64,000 bases of DNA from Bradyrhizobium sp. NP1 (GTDB lineage: Bacteria > Pseudomonadota > Alphaproteobacteria > Rhizobiales > Xanthobacteraceae): contig NZ_CP127385.1 of assembly GCF_030378205.1 (NCBI RefSeq), positions 5,496,001 to 5,560,000 of the forward strand. The letters run 5' to 3'. The notes beneath the pieces are model-generated. The model saw only the letters and a list, made by a program, of their open reading frames with translations, was not told where the DNA came from and did no database searches. The position numbers were made by a program, and so were the translations under genes. Numbering within the stretch: the first letter of the stretch is position 1; each line of letters begins with the position of its first letter. Positions 1-10,204 of the stretch are shown piece after piece.

Positions 1-76
1 CTGCGCCGTGACGCGACGGCGCCCGTCGATCGATCGCTGCCCCTGGGGGGTCAGGACCACAATTTCGAAAGCCCGG

Positions 77-1063
<987 letters not shown>

Positions 1064-1085
1064 CCTGCTGTCCTGCCGCAAGAGA

Positions 1086-1871
1086 TCAATTGCCCGGATT
1101 AACGCGGAACCGGACGAGATACCAGAGCGCCTTCACGCCGTCCTTCCAGTTGATCTTCTTGCCCTCGTGATAGGTCCGGCCGTAGTAGTGGATGCCGGTC
1201 TCGTAGATCCGCCATCGCTGTGCCAGCGCGATCTGGGTCGAGATCTGCACTTCGATGCCAAAATCATTGGCGGTGATGTTCAGCGTTTTGAGCACCTCGC
1301 GGGTGAACATCTTGTAGCAGGTCTCGATGTCGGTCAGCGTCTGGTTGCACAGGACGTTGAAGACGACGGAAATCAGCCTATTGGCCATGTAGTGGTGATA
1401 GTAGAGCGAGCGGTGCGGCTTGCCGTAGAAGCGCGAACCGTAGACGACATCCGCCACTTTCCGCTTCGCGATCAGGCCGTACATGACGTCCCAATCTGCG
1501 GGATCGTATTCGAGATCGGCGTCCTGGATGACCAGCACCGCGCCCGTCGATGCCTTGAATGCCGTCTGGATCGCGCCGCCCTTGCCCTTGTTGCGGGTAT
1601 GAAAAATCACGCGAACGGTGCACTCGTCCGAAACGACGTCGCCGGATGCGGCTGCGTTGCCGACATCCTCCTCCGCCATCGCGCTGAACTTTTCCGACAG
1701 CCACGCCCGCGTGCCGTCTTTCGAGCCGTCATCGACGATGACGATTTCCTTCCGAACGCCCGGAAGAGCAACCTTCACGATATCGAGGATGGCGGCGATG
1801 CTCTCGATCTCATTGTAGACCGGCATCAGGATCGAGATGTCGGGCACAGCCTTGCTTGGGTTGTCGGTCAT
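1086..1871 (-). CDS. glycosyltransferase family 2 (DPM1/polyprenyl-phosphate sugar transferase-like)
   Basis: A 261-residue GT-A fold glycosyltransferase that probably moves a sugar from a nucleotide donor to a polyprenyl phosphate or glycan acceptor. Seen: the family 2 start MPVYNE at residues 16-21, [11 protein letters not shown] at about 44-54, and a metal-binding DAD at 117-119. No membrane segments follow the catalytic domain, so it is a short soluble or peripheral form. An acidic loop at about 66-84 appears inserted between the nucleotide-binding and DxD elements. It directly precedes the UDP-glucuronate decarboxylase gene, which suggests that a pentose or uronic-derived sugar is relevant, but donor and acceptor are not determined by sequence. 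Confidence 0.85.
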   Translation of the reverse strand: MTDNPSKAVPDISILMPVYNEIESIAAILDIVKVALPGVRKEIVIVDDGSKDGTRAWLSEKFSAMAEEDVGNAAASGDVVSDECTVRVIFHTRNKGKGGAIQTAFKASTGAVLVIQDADLEYDPADWDVMYGLIAKRKVADVVYGSRFYGKPHRSLYYHHYMANRLISVVFNVLCNQTLTDIETCYKMFTREVLKTLNITANDFGIEVQISTQIALAQRWRIYETGIHYYGRTYHEGKKINWKDGVKALWYLVRFRVNPGN

Positions 1872-2057
1872 GGAAGAGTTTGCGGCGGGCTTGGGGGAAT
1901 GGGTAAGGCGGGCGATGAATCAGTGATAGCGCAACCGCCGCCGTGATCCAATCACCACAGCGCGGCTCGCAGCATGATTCACGTCAAGCTGCAGGCGGTT
2001 TGACCCGCCATTTGACGTCGGCAGCCCCGTATCAGGTGACATGGCGCGCCCGGGGTC

Positions 2058-3176
2058 TCAACGACCCCAGACCTCGTTGGCGACTTCCACCGCGAGCCGC
2101 AGCTTGGCCCATTGCTCCTCCTCGGAGAGGATATTGCCCTCCTCGGTCGAGGCGAAGCCGCATTGCGGCGACAGCGCGAGCTGCTCCAGTGGCGCGAATT
2201 TCGCCGCCTCCTCGAGCCGCCGCTTGATGTCGTCCTTCTTTTCGAGCTGGCCGAACTTCGAGGTGATGACGCCGACGACCACGACCTTGTTGCCGGGCGG
2301 AAGGAAGCGCAGCGGCTCGAAGCCGCCGGCGCGGTCGGAATCATACTCCAGGAAGTAGCCGTCGTAGTTGGTGCCGGCGAGCAGCGTTTCCGCGACCGGC
2401 TCGTAGCCCCCGGAGGAGATCCAGGTGGAGCGGAAATTGCCGCGGCAGACATGGGTGGTGATCACCATGTCGGCGGGACGCTCGGCGATCGCGTAGTTGA
2501 TGATCCGCGCATAGATTTCCTGCACGCCATCCGGATGGTCGCCGCGCTCGCGCGACTTCTGCAATTCCTCCTGCGAGCACAGATAGGCCCACACCGTGTC
2601 GTCGAACTGCAGATAGCGGCAGCCGGCGTCGTAGAATGCCTTCACCGCCTTGCGATAGGTCTTGGCCAGATCCTCGAAGAAGGCATCGAGATCGGGATAG
2701 ACATCCTTCGAGATCAACTTGCGGCCGCCGCGGAAGTGCAGCACTGCCGGCGACGGGATGGTCATCTTCGGCGTGACATGGGCGATCTCCGCCTGCCGCT
2801 TCAGGAAGCGGAAATGGTCGAGCATCGGATGGTCGGCGGGGAAATCCAGCTTGCCGATCACGCGGATCGCGTCGTGGCGCGTCTGCGCGCCCGCGAACTG
2901 GATACCCGTGTCGGGGTGGAAAAGCTCGCAGCCGGTGAGCCTGGCGAGGAAATCGAAATGCCACCAGGAGCGGCGGAACTCGCCGTCGGTCGCGAGCTTC
3001 AACCCGGTCGAGGCCTGCCGGTGCACCACCTTCTCGATCTCCATGTCCTCGATCTTGCGCAACTCCTCCGGCGCGATCTCGCCCTTCTCGAGCCTGGCGC
3101 GCGCCTCCTTGAGGCGCGGGGGTCGCAGAAGGCTGCCGACCTCGTCGGCACGGAATGGAGGCCTGGTTCGCTGCAT
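2058..3176 (-). CDS. MetE C-terminal-like (cobalamin-independent methionine synthase II family) methyltransferase
   Basis: A 372-residue protein of the stand-alone MetE C-terminal/UROD-fold family. Full-length MetE is about twice as long, so this is a YxjG-type single-domain protein that probably moves methyl groups to a thiol acceptor. Zinc ligands of the family can be seen: H242 and C244 (THVCRGN), E277 (LEYDSD) and C339 (QCGFAS). The ATG at 3176 has GGGAG about 11 bases upstream. It is the last gene of the Liv-type operon, 26 bases after livF, so the transporter may import its substrate or a methyl acceptor; that is inference. The stop codon falls in the loop of a GC-rich hairpin at about 2052-2068. 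Confidence 0.85.
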   Translation of the reverse strand: MQRTRPPFRADEVGSLLRPPRLKEARARLEKGEIAPEELRKIEDMEIEKVVHRQASTGLKLATDGEFRRSWWHFDFLARLTGCELFHPDTGIQFAGAQTRHDAIRVIGKLDFPADHPMLDHFRFLKRQAEIAHVTPKMTIPSPAVLHFRGGRKLISKDVYPDLDAFFEDLAKTYRKAVKAFYDAGCRYLQFDDTVWAYLCSQEELQKSRERGDHPDGVQEIYARIINYAIAERPADMVITTHVCRGNFRSTWISSGGYEPVAETLLAGTNYDGYFLEYDSDRAGGFEPLRFLPPGNKVVVVGVITSKFGQLEKKDDIKRRLEEAAKFAPLEQLALSPQCGFASTEEGNILSEEEQWAKLRLAVEVANEVWGR

Positions 3177-3202
3177 GGTCTCAAAACTCCCAACAAATCC
3201 TG

Positions 3203-3919
3203 TCAGTGCGCCGCGGTGCCGGCGACGCCGAGATGGCGCTCGAGCACGGACGGATCGGCTTTCAGGCTGTCGCTCGCCGCCTCGTGCACGATCGCCCCGC
3301 GCTCCAATATCACAACGCGGTCGGCCAGCCCCAGAATCTTTTGCGCGTTCTGCTCGACGATGATGGAGCAGATGCCGCCGGAACGCGTGATGCGGCCGAG
3401 CGCTGCCAGCAGTTCCTCGACGATGATGGGCGCAAGCCCCTCGGTCGGCTCATCCAGCAACAGGACCTTCGGATTGAGCACCAGCGCGCGGCCGATCGCC
3501 AGCATCTGCTGCTCGCCGCCGGAAAGCTGGTTGCCGAAATTGCCGCGCCGCTCCTTCAGCCGGGGAAACATCTCATAGACCCTGTCGACGGTCCACGGCC
3601 CCGGCTGCGCCACCGCGGTCATGTTCTCCTCCACCGTGAGCGAGCGGAAGATGTTGCGCTCCTGCGGCACCCAGCCGATGCCGGCGCGGGCGCGCTGGTC
3701 CGGCCGCATCGCGGTGATGTCGTGGCCCGCAAGCGTGACCGAGCCTCCGAAGCGGCGGGTGACGCCGACGATCGAATTGATCAGCGTCGTCTTGCCGGTG
3801 CCGTTGCGTCCCAGCAGCGCCAGCACCTGGCCCTCATCGAGCCGCAACGACAGGTTCGGCAGCACCACCGCCTCGCCATAGCCGGCACGCAAGGCTTCGA
3901 GCGCGAGCAGATCAGGCAT
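3203..3919 (-). CDS. livF: branched-chain amino acid-type ABC transporter, ATPase LivF
   Basis: Cytosolic ATPase of 238 residues. Seen: Walker A GRNGTGKTT at 37-45, the ABC signature LSGGEQQM, and Walker B LLLDEP followed by TEGL, which is typical of LivF. The start chosen is the ATG at 3919, whose codon overlaps the 3' end of livG by 8 bases; the longer open frame upstream is arginine-rich shadow. Together with LivG it energises the LivH/LivM permease pair encoded upstream. HAAT-type transporters carry amino acids but also amides, urea and small aromatic acids, so the substrate is not fixed by this sequence. Confidence 0.92.
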   Translation of the reverse strand: MPDLLALEALRAGYGEAVVLPNLSLRLDEGQVLALLGRNGTGKTTLINSIVGVTRRFGGSVTLAGHDITAMRPDQRARAGIGWVPQERNIFRSLTVEENMTAVAQPGPWTVDRVYEMFPRLKERRGNFGNQLSGGEQQMLAIGRALVLNPKVLLLDEPTEGLAPIIVEELLAALGRITRSGGICSIIVEQNAQKILGLADRVVILERGAIVHEAASDSLKADPSVLERHLGVAGTAAH

Positions 3920-4664
3920 CGGCGGCCTCGCCGAGATAGACGGCCTTGACCTGCGGATCACGCGCCACCGCCTCCGGCGTGCCCTCGACCAGCAGCGCAC
4001 CGTTGACCAGCACCGAGATGCGGTCGGCGAAGGAGAACACCAGGTCCATGTCGTGCTCGATCAGGAGCACGGTGACATCGCGCGGCAGGCCGGCGACGGC
4101 GGCGAGAATGTCGTGGCGCTCGCTCTCGGGCACGCCGGCGGCGGGCTCGTCGAGCAGCAGCACCCGCGGCCTGGTGGCGATCGCAAGCGCGATCTCGAGC
4201 AGCCGCTGCTTGCCATAGGGCAGTGTCGCGGTGCGCTCGTTCATGACATCGAGCAGGTGGAAGCGCGCGAGGTTTTCGGCGATCTCCTCGTTGACCTCGC
4301 TACGCGTCCCCATGCGCCGCCACCAGTCGGCGCCGCGGCCCATCCGCTCGGATACTGCGAGCCCGATGGTTTCGAGCGGCGTGAGATCGGCATAGAGCTG
4401 GTTGATCTGGAAGGTGCGTGACAGCCCGCGCGAGACGCGCGTGTGCACGGCGAGATCGGTGATGTCATTGCCTTCGAGCAGGATGCGCCCGCCGTTCGGC
4501 TTCAGCACGCCGGTCAGGAGGTTGATCACCGTGGTCTTGCCGGCGCCGTTCGGGCCGATCAGCGCGTGGCGCGCGCCGCGCTCGACCGTAAGCGACAGGT
4601 CGCGGGTGACGCGCAGGCCTCCGAACGATTTTTCCAGGCCCCTCGTCTCCAGCGCCGGCGTCAT
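3912..4664 (-). CDS. livG: branched-chain amino acid-type ABC transporter, ATPase LivG
   Basis: ATPase of 250 residues with Walker A GPNGAGKTT at 37-45, a FQINQLYADLTPLE segment typical of the LivG Q-loop, signature variant LPYGKQR in place of LSYGQQR, and Walker B LLLDEPAAG. The start is the ATG at 4664, which overlaps the stop of livM as ATGA; the 24 residues further upstream in the frame are livM-antiphase shadow. It forms the ATPase heterodimer with LivF. Confidence 0.92.
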   Translation of the reverse strand: MTPALETRGLEKSFGGLRVTRDLSLTVERGARHALIGPNGAGKTTVINLLTGVLKPNGGRILLEGNDITDLAVHTRVSRGLSRTFQINQLYADLTPLETIGLAVSERMGRGADWWRRMGTRSEVNEEIAENLARFHLLDVMNERTATLPYGKQRLLEIALAIATRPRVLLLDEPAAGVPESERHDILAAVAGLPRDVTVLLIEHDMDLVFSFADRISVLVNGALLVEGTPEAVARDPQVKAVYLGEAADA

Positions 4665-5689
4665 GGCAGCTCGCTTTCGGGAACGACCACCGGCTTGCGG
4701 CCGGCGAGATGGCGGATGACGAGGTTCGGCGCCCACAACACCCAGCGGTGCAGCCGCTCGCGACCGACCAGCACGACCACGATCAGCACCAGCCCAATCC
4801 AGAAAAGCCAGTATTGCGGCGTGATGGTCGAGAAGAATTCCTGCAGCATCTTGAACACGACCGCGCCGATCAGGCCGCCATAGAGATAGCCGGTGCCGCC
4901 GAGCACGAGCACCAGCATCAGGTCGGCCGAGCGCTCGAACGAGAACACGTCGAGCGAGGCAAGCGCCGTGGTCTGGGTGAACAGCGCACCCGCAATGCCG
5001 GCATAGAAGGCCGACAGCGTATAGACCGCGATCAGCCGGCGGTTGACCGGAATGCCGATCGCCGCCGCCCGCAAGGGGTTGTTCCGGATCGCGCGCAGCG
5101 ACAGGCCGAACGGCGAATGCACGATGCGGCGCGCCAGCAGGAAGAGGACGAACAACACGGCGAGCGAATAGAACAGCCCGACCCTGCCGTACATGTCGAA
5201 CGCAAACAGGCCGAGGATCGGCTGCATCTCGATGCCCTGCAGGCCGTCGGTGCCGCCGGTGATGTTGGAGAAGCGCTCCGCCAGCGCCTCCAGGAGCAGC
5301 GCGATGCCGAGCGTCACCATCAGCCGCGTCAGGTCGGCGCCGCGGATGACGAGAAAGCTGGTGAGAAAACCGAGCACGGCGGCGATCAGCCCGGCGGCGA
5401 CGAGTGCGAGCAGCGGCTCGGTGACGACGCCATGCAGCGCCATCAGGCCCGCGGCATAGGCGCCGACGCCGAAGAAGGCGGCGTGCCCCAGCGAGACGAT
5501 GCCGGCATAGCCGAGGATGAGGTCGAGCGAGAGCGCGAACAGCGCGAGCCGCACGATCTCCGCCATGATGAGGTAGCGCGAGGGAAAGGCTATCGTGCAG
5601 CCGAGCACGACGAGCCAGAACGCGACTTCGCTCAAGCGCCAGCGCGCCTGTTCGGCCGCCAGACGTCCGACCTCCCCTTGCGCGTTCAT
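4661..5689 (-). CDS. livM: branched-chain amino acid-type ABC transporter, permease LivM
   Basis: Integral membrane permease of 342 residues. Seen: about eight to ten hydrophobic segments and the family signature GYAGIVSLGHAAFFGVGAYAAG near residues 60-80, plus ALRAIRNNPLRAAAIGI, the cytoplasmic EAA-like loop, near 205-220. It starts 12 bases downstream of livH and overlaps livG by 4 bases, so translation is probably coupled. It forms the transmembrane pathway with LivH. Confidence 0.92.
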   Translation of the reverse strand: MNAQGEVGRLAAEQARWRLSEVAFWLVVLGCTIAFPSRYLIMAEIVRLALFALSLDLILGYAGIVSLGHAAFFGVGAYAAGLMALHGVVTEPLLALVAAGLIAAVLGFLTSFLVIRGADLTRLMVTLGIALLLEALAERFSNITGGTDGLQGIEMQPILGLFAFDMYGRVGLFYSLAVLFVLFLLARRIVHSPFGLSLRAIRNNPLRAAAIGIPVNRRLIAVYTLSAFYAGIAGALFTQTTALASLDVFSFERSADLMLVLVLGGTGYLYGGLIGAVVFKMLQEFFSTITPQYWLFWIGLVLIVVVLVGRERLHRWVLWAPNLVIRHLAGRKPVVVPESELP

Positions 5690-5701
5690 CGTCGCGTCAC
5701 C

Positions 5702-6571
5702 TCATCGCGCCGCGGTGCGGCCGAACAGGCCGTTCGGGCGCCAGAGCAGGATCACGATCATGACGGTGTAGATCACGAACGGCCCCATTTTCGGGACGTA
5801 ATATTTGCCGGCGACGTCGGCGATGCCGAGCAGGAGCGACGCCAGGAACGGCCCGGTGATCGAGGACGAGCCGCCGACCGTCACGACGATCAGGAAGTAG
5901 ATCATGAATTTCAGCGGGAAATAGGGATCGAGCCCGAGGATCTCCGCGCTCAGCGCGCCGCCGAGCCCGGCCAGTCCACAGCCGAAGGCGAAGGTGAAGG
6001 CGAATACCTGCGGCACGTTGATGCCGAGCCCGCTCGCCACGCGCGGGTCGTCGACCGCGGCGCGCAGGCGGCTGCCGAAGCGCGTGCGCGCCAGCACGAG
6101 CTGGAGCCCTGCCGTGAGCAGGCCGCAGATCACGACGATCATCAGCCGGTAGCGGCCGATGCCGACGCCGAACATGTCGATCTGCCCCTCGAGCACCGAC
6201 GGCAAATTGATGAAGATGCGCGAGGACCCCATGATGTAGTCGACCGCCGCCACCGACATGAAGACGAGGCCGACCGAGAACAGCACCTGGTCGAGATGGC
6301 TTCGGGTGTAGAGGTGACGATAGAGCAGCCGCTCCAGCACCGCGCCGATCAAGGCGCTCGCGACAAAGGCCAGCGGCAGGCCGGCAAAGAATGGCCAGCC
6401 GGCGCGGTTGACCAGCACGGCGCAGACATAGCCGCCCGCCATCGCGAACGCGCCATGCGCGAGGTTGACGAAGTTCATCAGGCCGAGCGTGACCGCAAGC
6501 CCGCAGGCCAGCACGAACAGCAGCATGCCGTAGGCGACGCCGTCGAAAAGATTGGTGAGAACCGCGGTCAT
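5702..6571 (-). CDS. livH: branched-chain amino acid-type ABC transporter, permease LivH
   Basis: Integral membrane permease of 289 residues with the LivH signature GLMNFVNLAHGAFAMAGGY near residues 30-48 and a cytoplasmic LRAAVDDPRVASGLGI loop near 170-185. Hydrophobic segments run through the whole length. The ATG at 6571 follows the SGNH-like gene by 39 bases, so it appears to lie in the same transcript as the acyltransferase pair upstream. Confidence 0.92.
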   Translation of the reverse strand: MTAVLTNLFDGVAYGMLLFVLACGLAVTLGLMNFVNLAHGAFAMAGGYVCAVLVNRAGWPFFAGLPLAFVASALIGAVLERLLYRHLYTRSHLDQVLFSVGLVFMSVAAVDYIMGSSRIFINLPSVLEGQIDMFGVGIGRYRLMIVVICGLLTAGLQLVLARTRFGSRLRAAVDDPRVASGLGINVPQVFAFTFAFGCGLAGLGGALSAEILGLDPYFPLKFMIYFLIVVTVGGSSSITGPFLASLLLGIADVAGKYYVPKMGPFVIYTVMIVILLWRPNGLFGRTAAR

Positions 6572-6610
6572 GGCAGCGAGACTACAACCCGCCTTACATC
6601 GCTCACAAGA

Positions 6611-7495
6611 TCAATCCGGCTTTGCCAACAGCCCGACCGCGCGCTCGATCGACCGCGACACCAGCATGGCGGAGCGATCGTCGAGGTGGATGCCGTCGAG
6701 CCAGCGCAGTTGCGCGGTGTCGACGTCGATCGGCAGCCACTGGGCGGGGTCGGGAAAGCGGGCGTGCACGACGTTGCGGGTGACCTCGACCCAACGGGTC
6801 GTCTCGAGCCGTGCCGGGTATGGCAGCTCGAACAACAGCACCCGCGCGCCGCGCCGCCGGGCCTGCCCCGCCAGATCGAGCAACCGGTCAGCATTGGCCT
6901 GCGCCGCCGTCGCGGGGTCCTGATCGAACGACGCCAGCATCCGCTCCAGGTAGAGGCGGCTGTCGAAATCGCTGGGCGGTGCTTTCAGCAGACGGTCCAT
7001 TTCGGCCACGACTTGCGCGTGGGTCGGCGACGCGTGGCGCCAGTTCTCATAGGCCGCGACCGCGGCCCGGATCGGCCTGATGAAGCGAGGTTCAAGGCTT
7101 CGGCCATGCGCATAGCGGGCCGCGAGCGCCTCGTCGGCGTCGCGCGAGATTACGTTGGTCTCGACCAGGATCAGCCGGGGAACACGTGGCTGGCTGAGCA
7201 CGACCTCAAGGCCGGTGATCGGCGAGCCGCCCGAAAGCGCCACGTTGCGCAGGCTGGGGCTCGCAAAATACTCCTCCCGGAGACGAAAGGTCATCGAGCT
7301 GCCCGCGAGCACGATGTCCGGGGTCAACGCCTCGACATAGCGGTTGAGGGTGGCCAGCGTCCCGTCGCGCGTGGTGGTCGCCGGCATCTGCAACCGGCTG
7401 CCGACCAGCGCAGTGGCGACACCGCAGGCGAGAAGCAGCGCCAGCGCCGTGATCGCGCATTTGCAGAGCCAGGATACGACCGATTGTTGCGCCAC
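6611..7495 (-). CDS. SGNH-hydrolase-like membrane-anchored protein, partner of MBOAT acyltransferase
   Basis: A 294-residue protein with one N-terminal hydrophobic anchor (about residues 8-32) and an exported domain. Seen: the nucleophile-type motif LAGSS with S66/S67, and a C-terminal D267-x2-H270 in LDGIHLDD, matching block V of SGNH/GDSL esterases. Proteins of this layout (DltD, AlgJ/AlgX type) work with an MBOAT protein to pass acyl groups to extracytoplasmic glycans. The start chosen is GTG at 7495, with AAAGGG about 9 bases upstream. It lies 11 bases after the MBOAT gene. The similarity to SGNH proteins rests on the two motifs, so the fold is inferred. Confidence 0.75.
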   Translation of the reverse strand: MAQQSVVSWLCKCAITALALLLACGVATALVGSRLQMPATTTRDGTLATLNRYVEALTPDIVLAGSSMTFRLREEYFASPSLRNVALSGGSPITGLEVVLSQPRVPRLILVETNVISRDADEALAARYAHGRSLEPRFIRPIRAAVAAYENWRHASPTHAQVVAEMDRLLKAPPSDFDSRLYLERMLASFDQDPATAAQANADRLLDLAGQARRRGARVLLFELPYPARLETTRWVEVTRNVVHARFPDPAQWLPIDVDTAQLRWLDGIHLDDRSAMLVSRSIERAVGLLAKPD

Positions 7496-7506
7496 GCGGC
7501 AGCCCT

Positions 7507-8868
7507 TTAGAACTGGAAATAGATGAAGGCGGATTCGGGCCCGGCTTCCAGATAGGCCAGCGCCGCGAGCAGACCGTAGAGAAAAGGTTCGGCAAAGCGC
7601 AGCCGTGTCTCCACCAGCCGACCGATGCCGAGATGCTGCAGGATCACCGGCAGCGAATAGATCAGCGCCAGATTGTGGAACAGCTTGGTCGGGTTCGGAT
7701 TGGTCGAGGGCACGAACATGCCGGCAAGATAGGCCCAGGCGTGATCGAACTCGGGCAGCTTGAAAAAGATCCAGAGGAAACTGACGCAGACGAACACCAC
7801 GCCGATCCGCGCGATGCGGAACCAGGTCGACTTGACCGCGGTCAGCGCCGGCAACAGCGGCCGCTCCAGGGCGAGGAACACGCCGTGCAGCAGGCCCCAG
7901 AGCAGATAGCCCAGCCCTGCGCCGTGCCAGAGCCCGCCCAGCCCCATCACGATGATCAGATTCAGGTAGGTCCTGATCGCACCGCGCCGATTGCCGCCGA
8001 GCGGAATGTAGAGATAGGTGCGCAGCCACGTCGACAAGGAGATGTGCCAGCGGGTCCAGAACTCGGAAAACGAGGCGGAGATATAGGGCAGATTGAAATT
8101 GACCGGCAGTCGATAGCCGAACAGCAGCCCGAGCCCGAGCGCGATCGCGGAATAGCCGAAGAAGTCGGCGTAGATCTGGTAGCTGTAGAGGAACACGAGC
8201 AGCCAGCGGTCCTGCGTCTGCAGCGCCTCATAGAGCGGAAACGCCATGTGCGACGTCATCTCGTTGAGATTGTTCGCCACGAACAGCTTGAAGAAGAATC
8301 CGCTCAGGATCCATTTCGTCGCATCGAGGATGGGAATCTCGAAAAAATATTTCGGACGGATCTGCGGCATGAACATCTCGGCGCGCGTGATCGGGCCCGA
8401 GACGAGCTGCGGAAAGAAGATGATGTAGAGGAAGACGCCGGCGAGGTCAGCGCGTGGCGCCTGCTTTTTGGTCAGATCGACCAGCAGGCTGATATTGTGG
8501 AACACGAAGAAGGAAATGCCGATCGGCAGCGGCAGCCGCAGCAGGAAATCGATCAGCGGCTGGCCGGTCGGCGCGGGCACGGGCCCCAGAAACAGGAACT
8601 TGTATTTGAAGAAGGCGAGCAGCGCGAGGTTGAAGGCGATGCCGATCGGCAGCCACAGCCGGCGGTCGCGGCACGCCAGCACCAGAAACAGATAGGTCCC
8701 GAGCACGGCGACGAAGAGCAGCGGCAGGAGTTCCGGCTGGCCGTAGCCGTAGAAGATGAGGCTCGCGACGATCAGGACCTGCACCTGATACGCCCGCAGC
8801 ATTGGCAGGTAATACGCGACAAAGACGGCCGCGGCGAAGACGCCAAACTGCCACGATGCGAAGGTCAT
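7507..8868 (-). CDS. MBOAT family membrane-bound O-acyltransferase (AlgI/DltB-like)
   Basis: A 453-residue polytopic membrane protein with about ten hydrophobic segments. Seen: the family core SFSEFWTRWHISLSTWLR followed by YLYIPLGGNRRG, and the catalytic-histidine region GLGGLWHGAGLGYLLWGLLHG. MBOAT proteins move acyl groups (often acetyl) across the membrane to a polysaccharide or other acceptor. The neighbour downstream encodes an SGNH-like partner, the usual two-gene arrangement. The odd point is its place: it lies between livK (160 bases upstream) and livH in a Liv-type transporter run. The acceptor is unknown. Confidence 0.9.
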   Translation of the reverse strand: MTFASWQFGVFAAAVFVAYYLPMLRAYQVQVLIVASLIFYGYGQPELLPLLFVAVLGTYLFLVLACRDRRLWLPIGIAFNLALLAFFKYKFLFLGPVPAPTGQPLIDFLLRLPLPIGISFFVFHNISLLVDLTKKQAPRADLAGVFLYIIFFPQLVSGPITRAEMFMPQIRPKYFFEIPILDATKWILSGFFFKLFVANNLNEMTSHMAFPLYEALQTQDRWLLVFLYSYQIYADFFGYSAIALGLGLLFGYRLPVNFNLPYISASFSEFWTRWHISLSTWLRTYLYIPLGGNRRGAIRTYLNLIIVMGLGGLWHGAGLGYLLWGLLHGVFLALERPLLPALTAVKSTWFRIARIGVVFVCVSFLWIFFKLPEFDHAWAYLAGMFVPSTNPNPTKLFHNLALIYSLPVILQHLGIGRLVETRLRFAEPFLYGLLAALAYLEAGPESAFIYFQF

Positions 8869-8940
8869 GAAAGCCCGGCGGCGCCATCGGAGAGGTTGCT
8901 CGAAGCGACGGTCATGCCGCCGGAGAACATCAAATGCAAG

Positions 8941-9015
8941 GGGTCATTCCGGGCGGCGCGATGCGCCGAACCCGGAACTTCGCGCCCCCGGGGTTGCGGT
9001 TTTGCGCAACCCCGG
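8941..9015. repeat. GC-rich intergenic palindromic repeat, possible terminator
   Basis: Between livK and the MBOAT gene. It has a first imperfect palindrome centred on GGCGCGATGCGCC and a second strong hairpin with perfect 11-base arms (8988-8998 and 9005-9015, CCGGGGTTGCG) and a 6-base loop. There is no T-run for the minus-strand transcript, so it may stabilise or attenuate the livK message rather than end it. The style matches common Bradyrhizobium-type dispersed repeats. Confidence 0.6.
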
Positions 9016-9028
9016 GACGACGCGCGCG

Positions 9029-10204
9029 TCACTTCTTGGTCTTGCCGGCATCCTTGACCGCCTCGAAGGTCGCGAACTCGACGTTGTAGAGCTCGCCGTC
9101 GACCTTCTCCACCTTGCGGATGTAGATGTTCTGCACGATGTCGCGCGTCTCCGGATCGATCGAGATCGGACCGCGCGGGCTCTCCCACTTCATCCCTTTC
9201 ATGGCCTCGATCAGCGCATCGCCGTCGGTCTTGCCGCCGGTCTTCTTGAGCGCCTCGTAGATCAGATGGATGCCGTCATAGCCGCTGACCGCCATGAAGC
9301 CGGGGCGGTTGCCGAACGCCTTCTTGTAGGCGGCGACGAATTCCTTGTTCATCGCCGACGGATGCGCGGCCGAGTAGAGATGCGCGGTGACCGTGCCGAT
9401 CGCCGCATCGCCCATGCCGTTGAGCAGGTCGTCGTCCATCACGTCGCCGGGCCCGATCACCTTGATGCCGGCCTTGTCGAGGCCGCGCTCGGCATACTGC
9501 TTCATGAAGTTGCCGCCCTGCCCCGCCGGCACGAACACGAACATCGCGTCGGGCTTGGCGTCCTTCATGCGCTGCAGGAACGGCGCGAAATCGGGATTGG
9601 CCAGCGGCACCTTGACCTCCTCGACGATCTGGCCGCCGCCTGCGGTGAAGTGCTCCTTGAAGAAGTTCAGCGCGTCGTTGCCGGGCGCATAGTCGGAGGT
9701 CAGGGTCGCGACCTTCTTGATGCCGTTCTTGACCGCCCAGTCGCCGATGATGGTGGAGGACTGCGCCAGCGTGAAGCTGGTGCGCACGATATAGGGCGAG
9801 CGCTCGGTGATCACGGAGGTGCCGGCCGCCATCACGACTTCCGGAATTTTGGCCTGGGTGGCGAGCGGAGCGGCGGCCAGCGCGGCCGGCGTCACGCCGA
9901 AGCCCGCGATGAAATTGACCTTGTCGTTGACGATCAGCTCCTGGGCAAGGCGCTTGGTGTTGTCGGGCAGCGCCGCGTCGTCCTTCAGGATGACCTCGAT
10001 CTTTTTGCCGGCGACGGTGTCGCCATGCTGCTGCATGTAGAGCTTGATCGCGTTGTCGATCTGCTTGCCGGTCGACGCCTGGCCTCCGGTCATCGGCACG
10101 ATCAGGCCGATCTTGACGGCGTCCTGCGCCCGCGCCGGCAGCGCCGCGCCCGCAATCGCCACGGCCGTCGCGGCAAGCGACAGCATTTTTGCACAACTGA
10201 ACAT
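9029..10204 (-). CDS. branched-chain amino acid-type ABC transporter, periplasmic substrate-binding protein
   Basis: A 391-residue secreted binding protein. Seen: a signal peptide (MFSCAK, hydrophobic core, cleavage after ALPARAQ) and the type I periplasmic binding fold start VKIGLIVPMTGGQASTGKQI. The chosen ATG at 10204 has an AAGGGGA ribosome site about 8 bases upstream, which excludes the in-frame start at 10228. It is the first gene of the run and probably sits just after its promoter in the 280-base gap before the divergent lipoprotein gene. Family members bind amino acids or small organic acids. Confidence 0.92.
   Translation of the reverse strand: MFSCAKMLSLAATAVAIAGAALPARAQDAVKIGLIVPMTGGQASTGKQIDNAIKLYMQQHGDTVAGKKIEVILKDDAALPDNTKRLAQELIVNDKVNFIAGFGVTPAALAAAPLATQAKIPEVVMAAGTSVITERSPYIVRTSFTLAQSSTIIGDWAVKNGIKKVATLTSDYAPGNDALNFFKEHFTAGGGQIVEEVKVPLANPDFAPFLQRMKDAKPDAMFVFVPAGQGGNFMKQYAERGLDKAGIKVIGPGDVMDDDLLNGMGDAAIGTVTAHLYSAAHPSAMNKEFVAAYKKAFGNRPGFMAVSGYDGIHLIYEALKKTGGKTDGDALIEAMKGMKWESPRGPISIDPETRDIVQNIYIRKVEKVDGELYNVEFATFEAVKDAGKTKK

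Noticed and set aside
2112..3578. A 488-codon plus-strand open frame opposite the MetE-like gene and livF
   Set aside because: Antisense shadow with no recognisable motif, while the minus frame has zinc ligands and ABC motifs in order.
4709..7510. A 933-codon open frame on the plus strand opposite livM/livH/SGNH genes
   Set aside because: Composition is Arg/Gln/His/Asp-rich low-complexity typical of the antisense of G+C-rich membrane protein genes; no ribosome site and no domain. The minus-strand genes fully explain the region.
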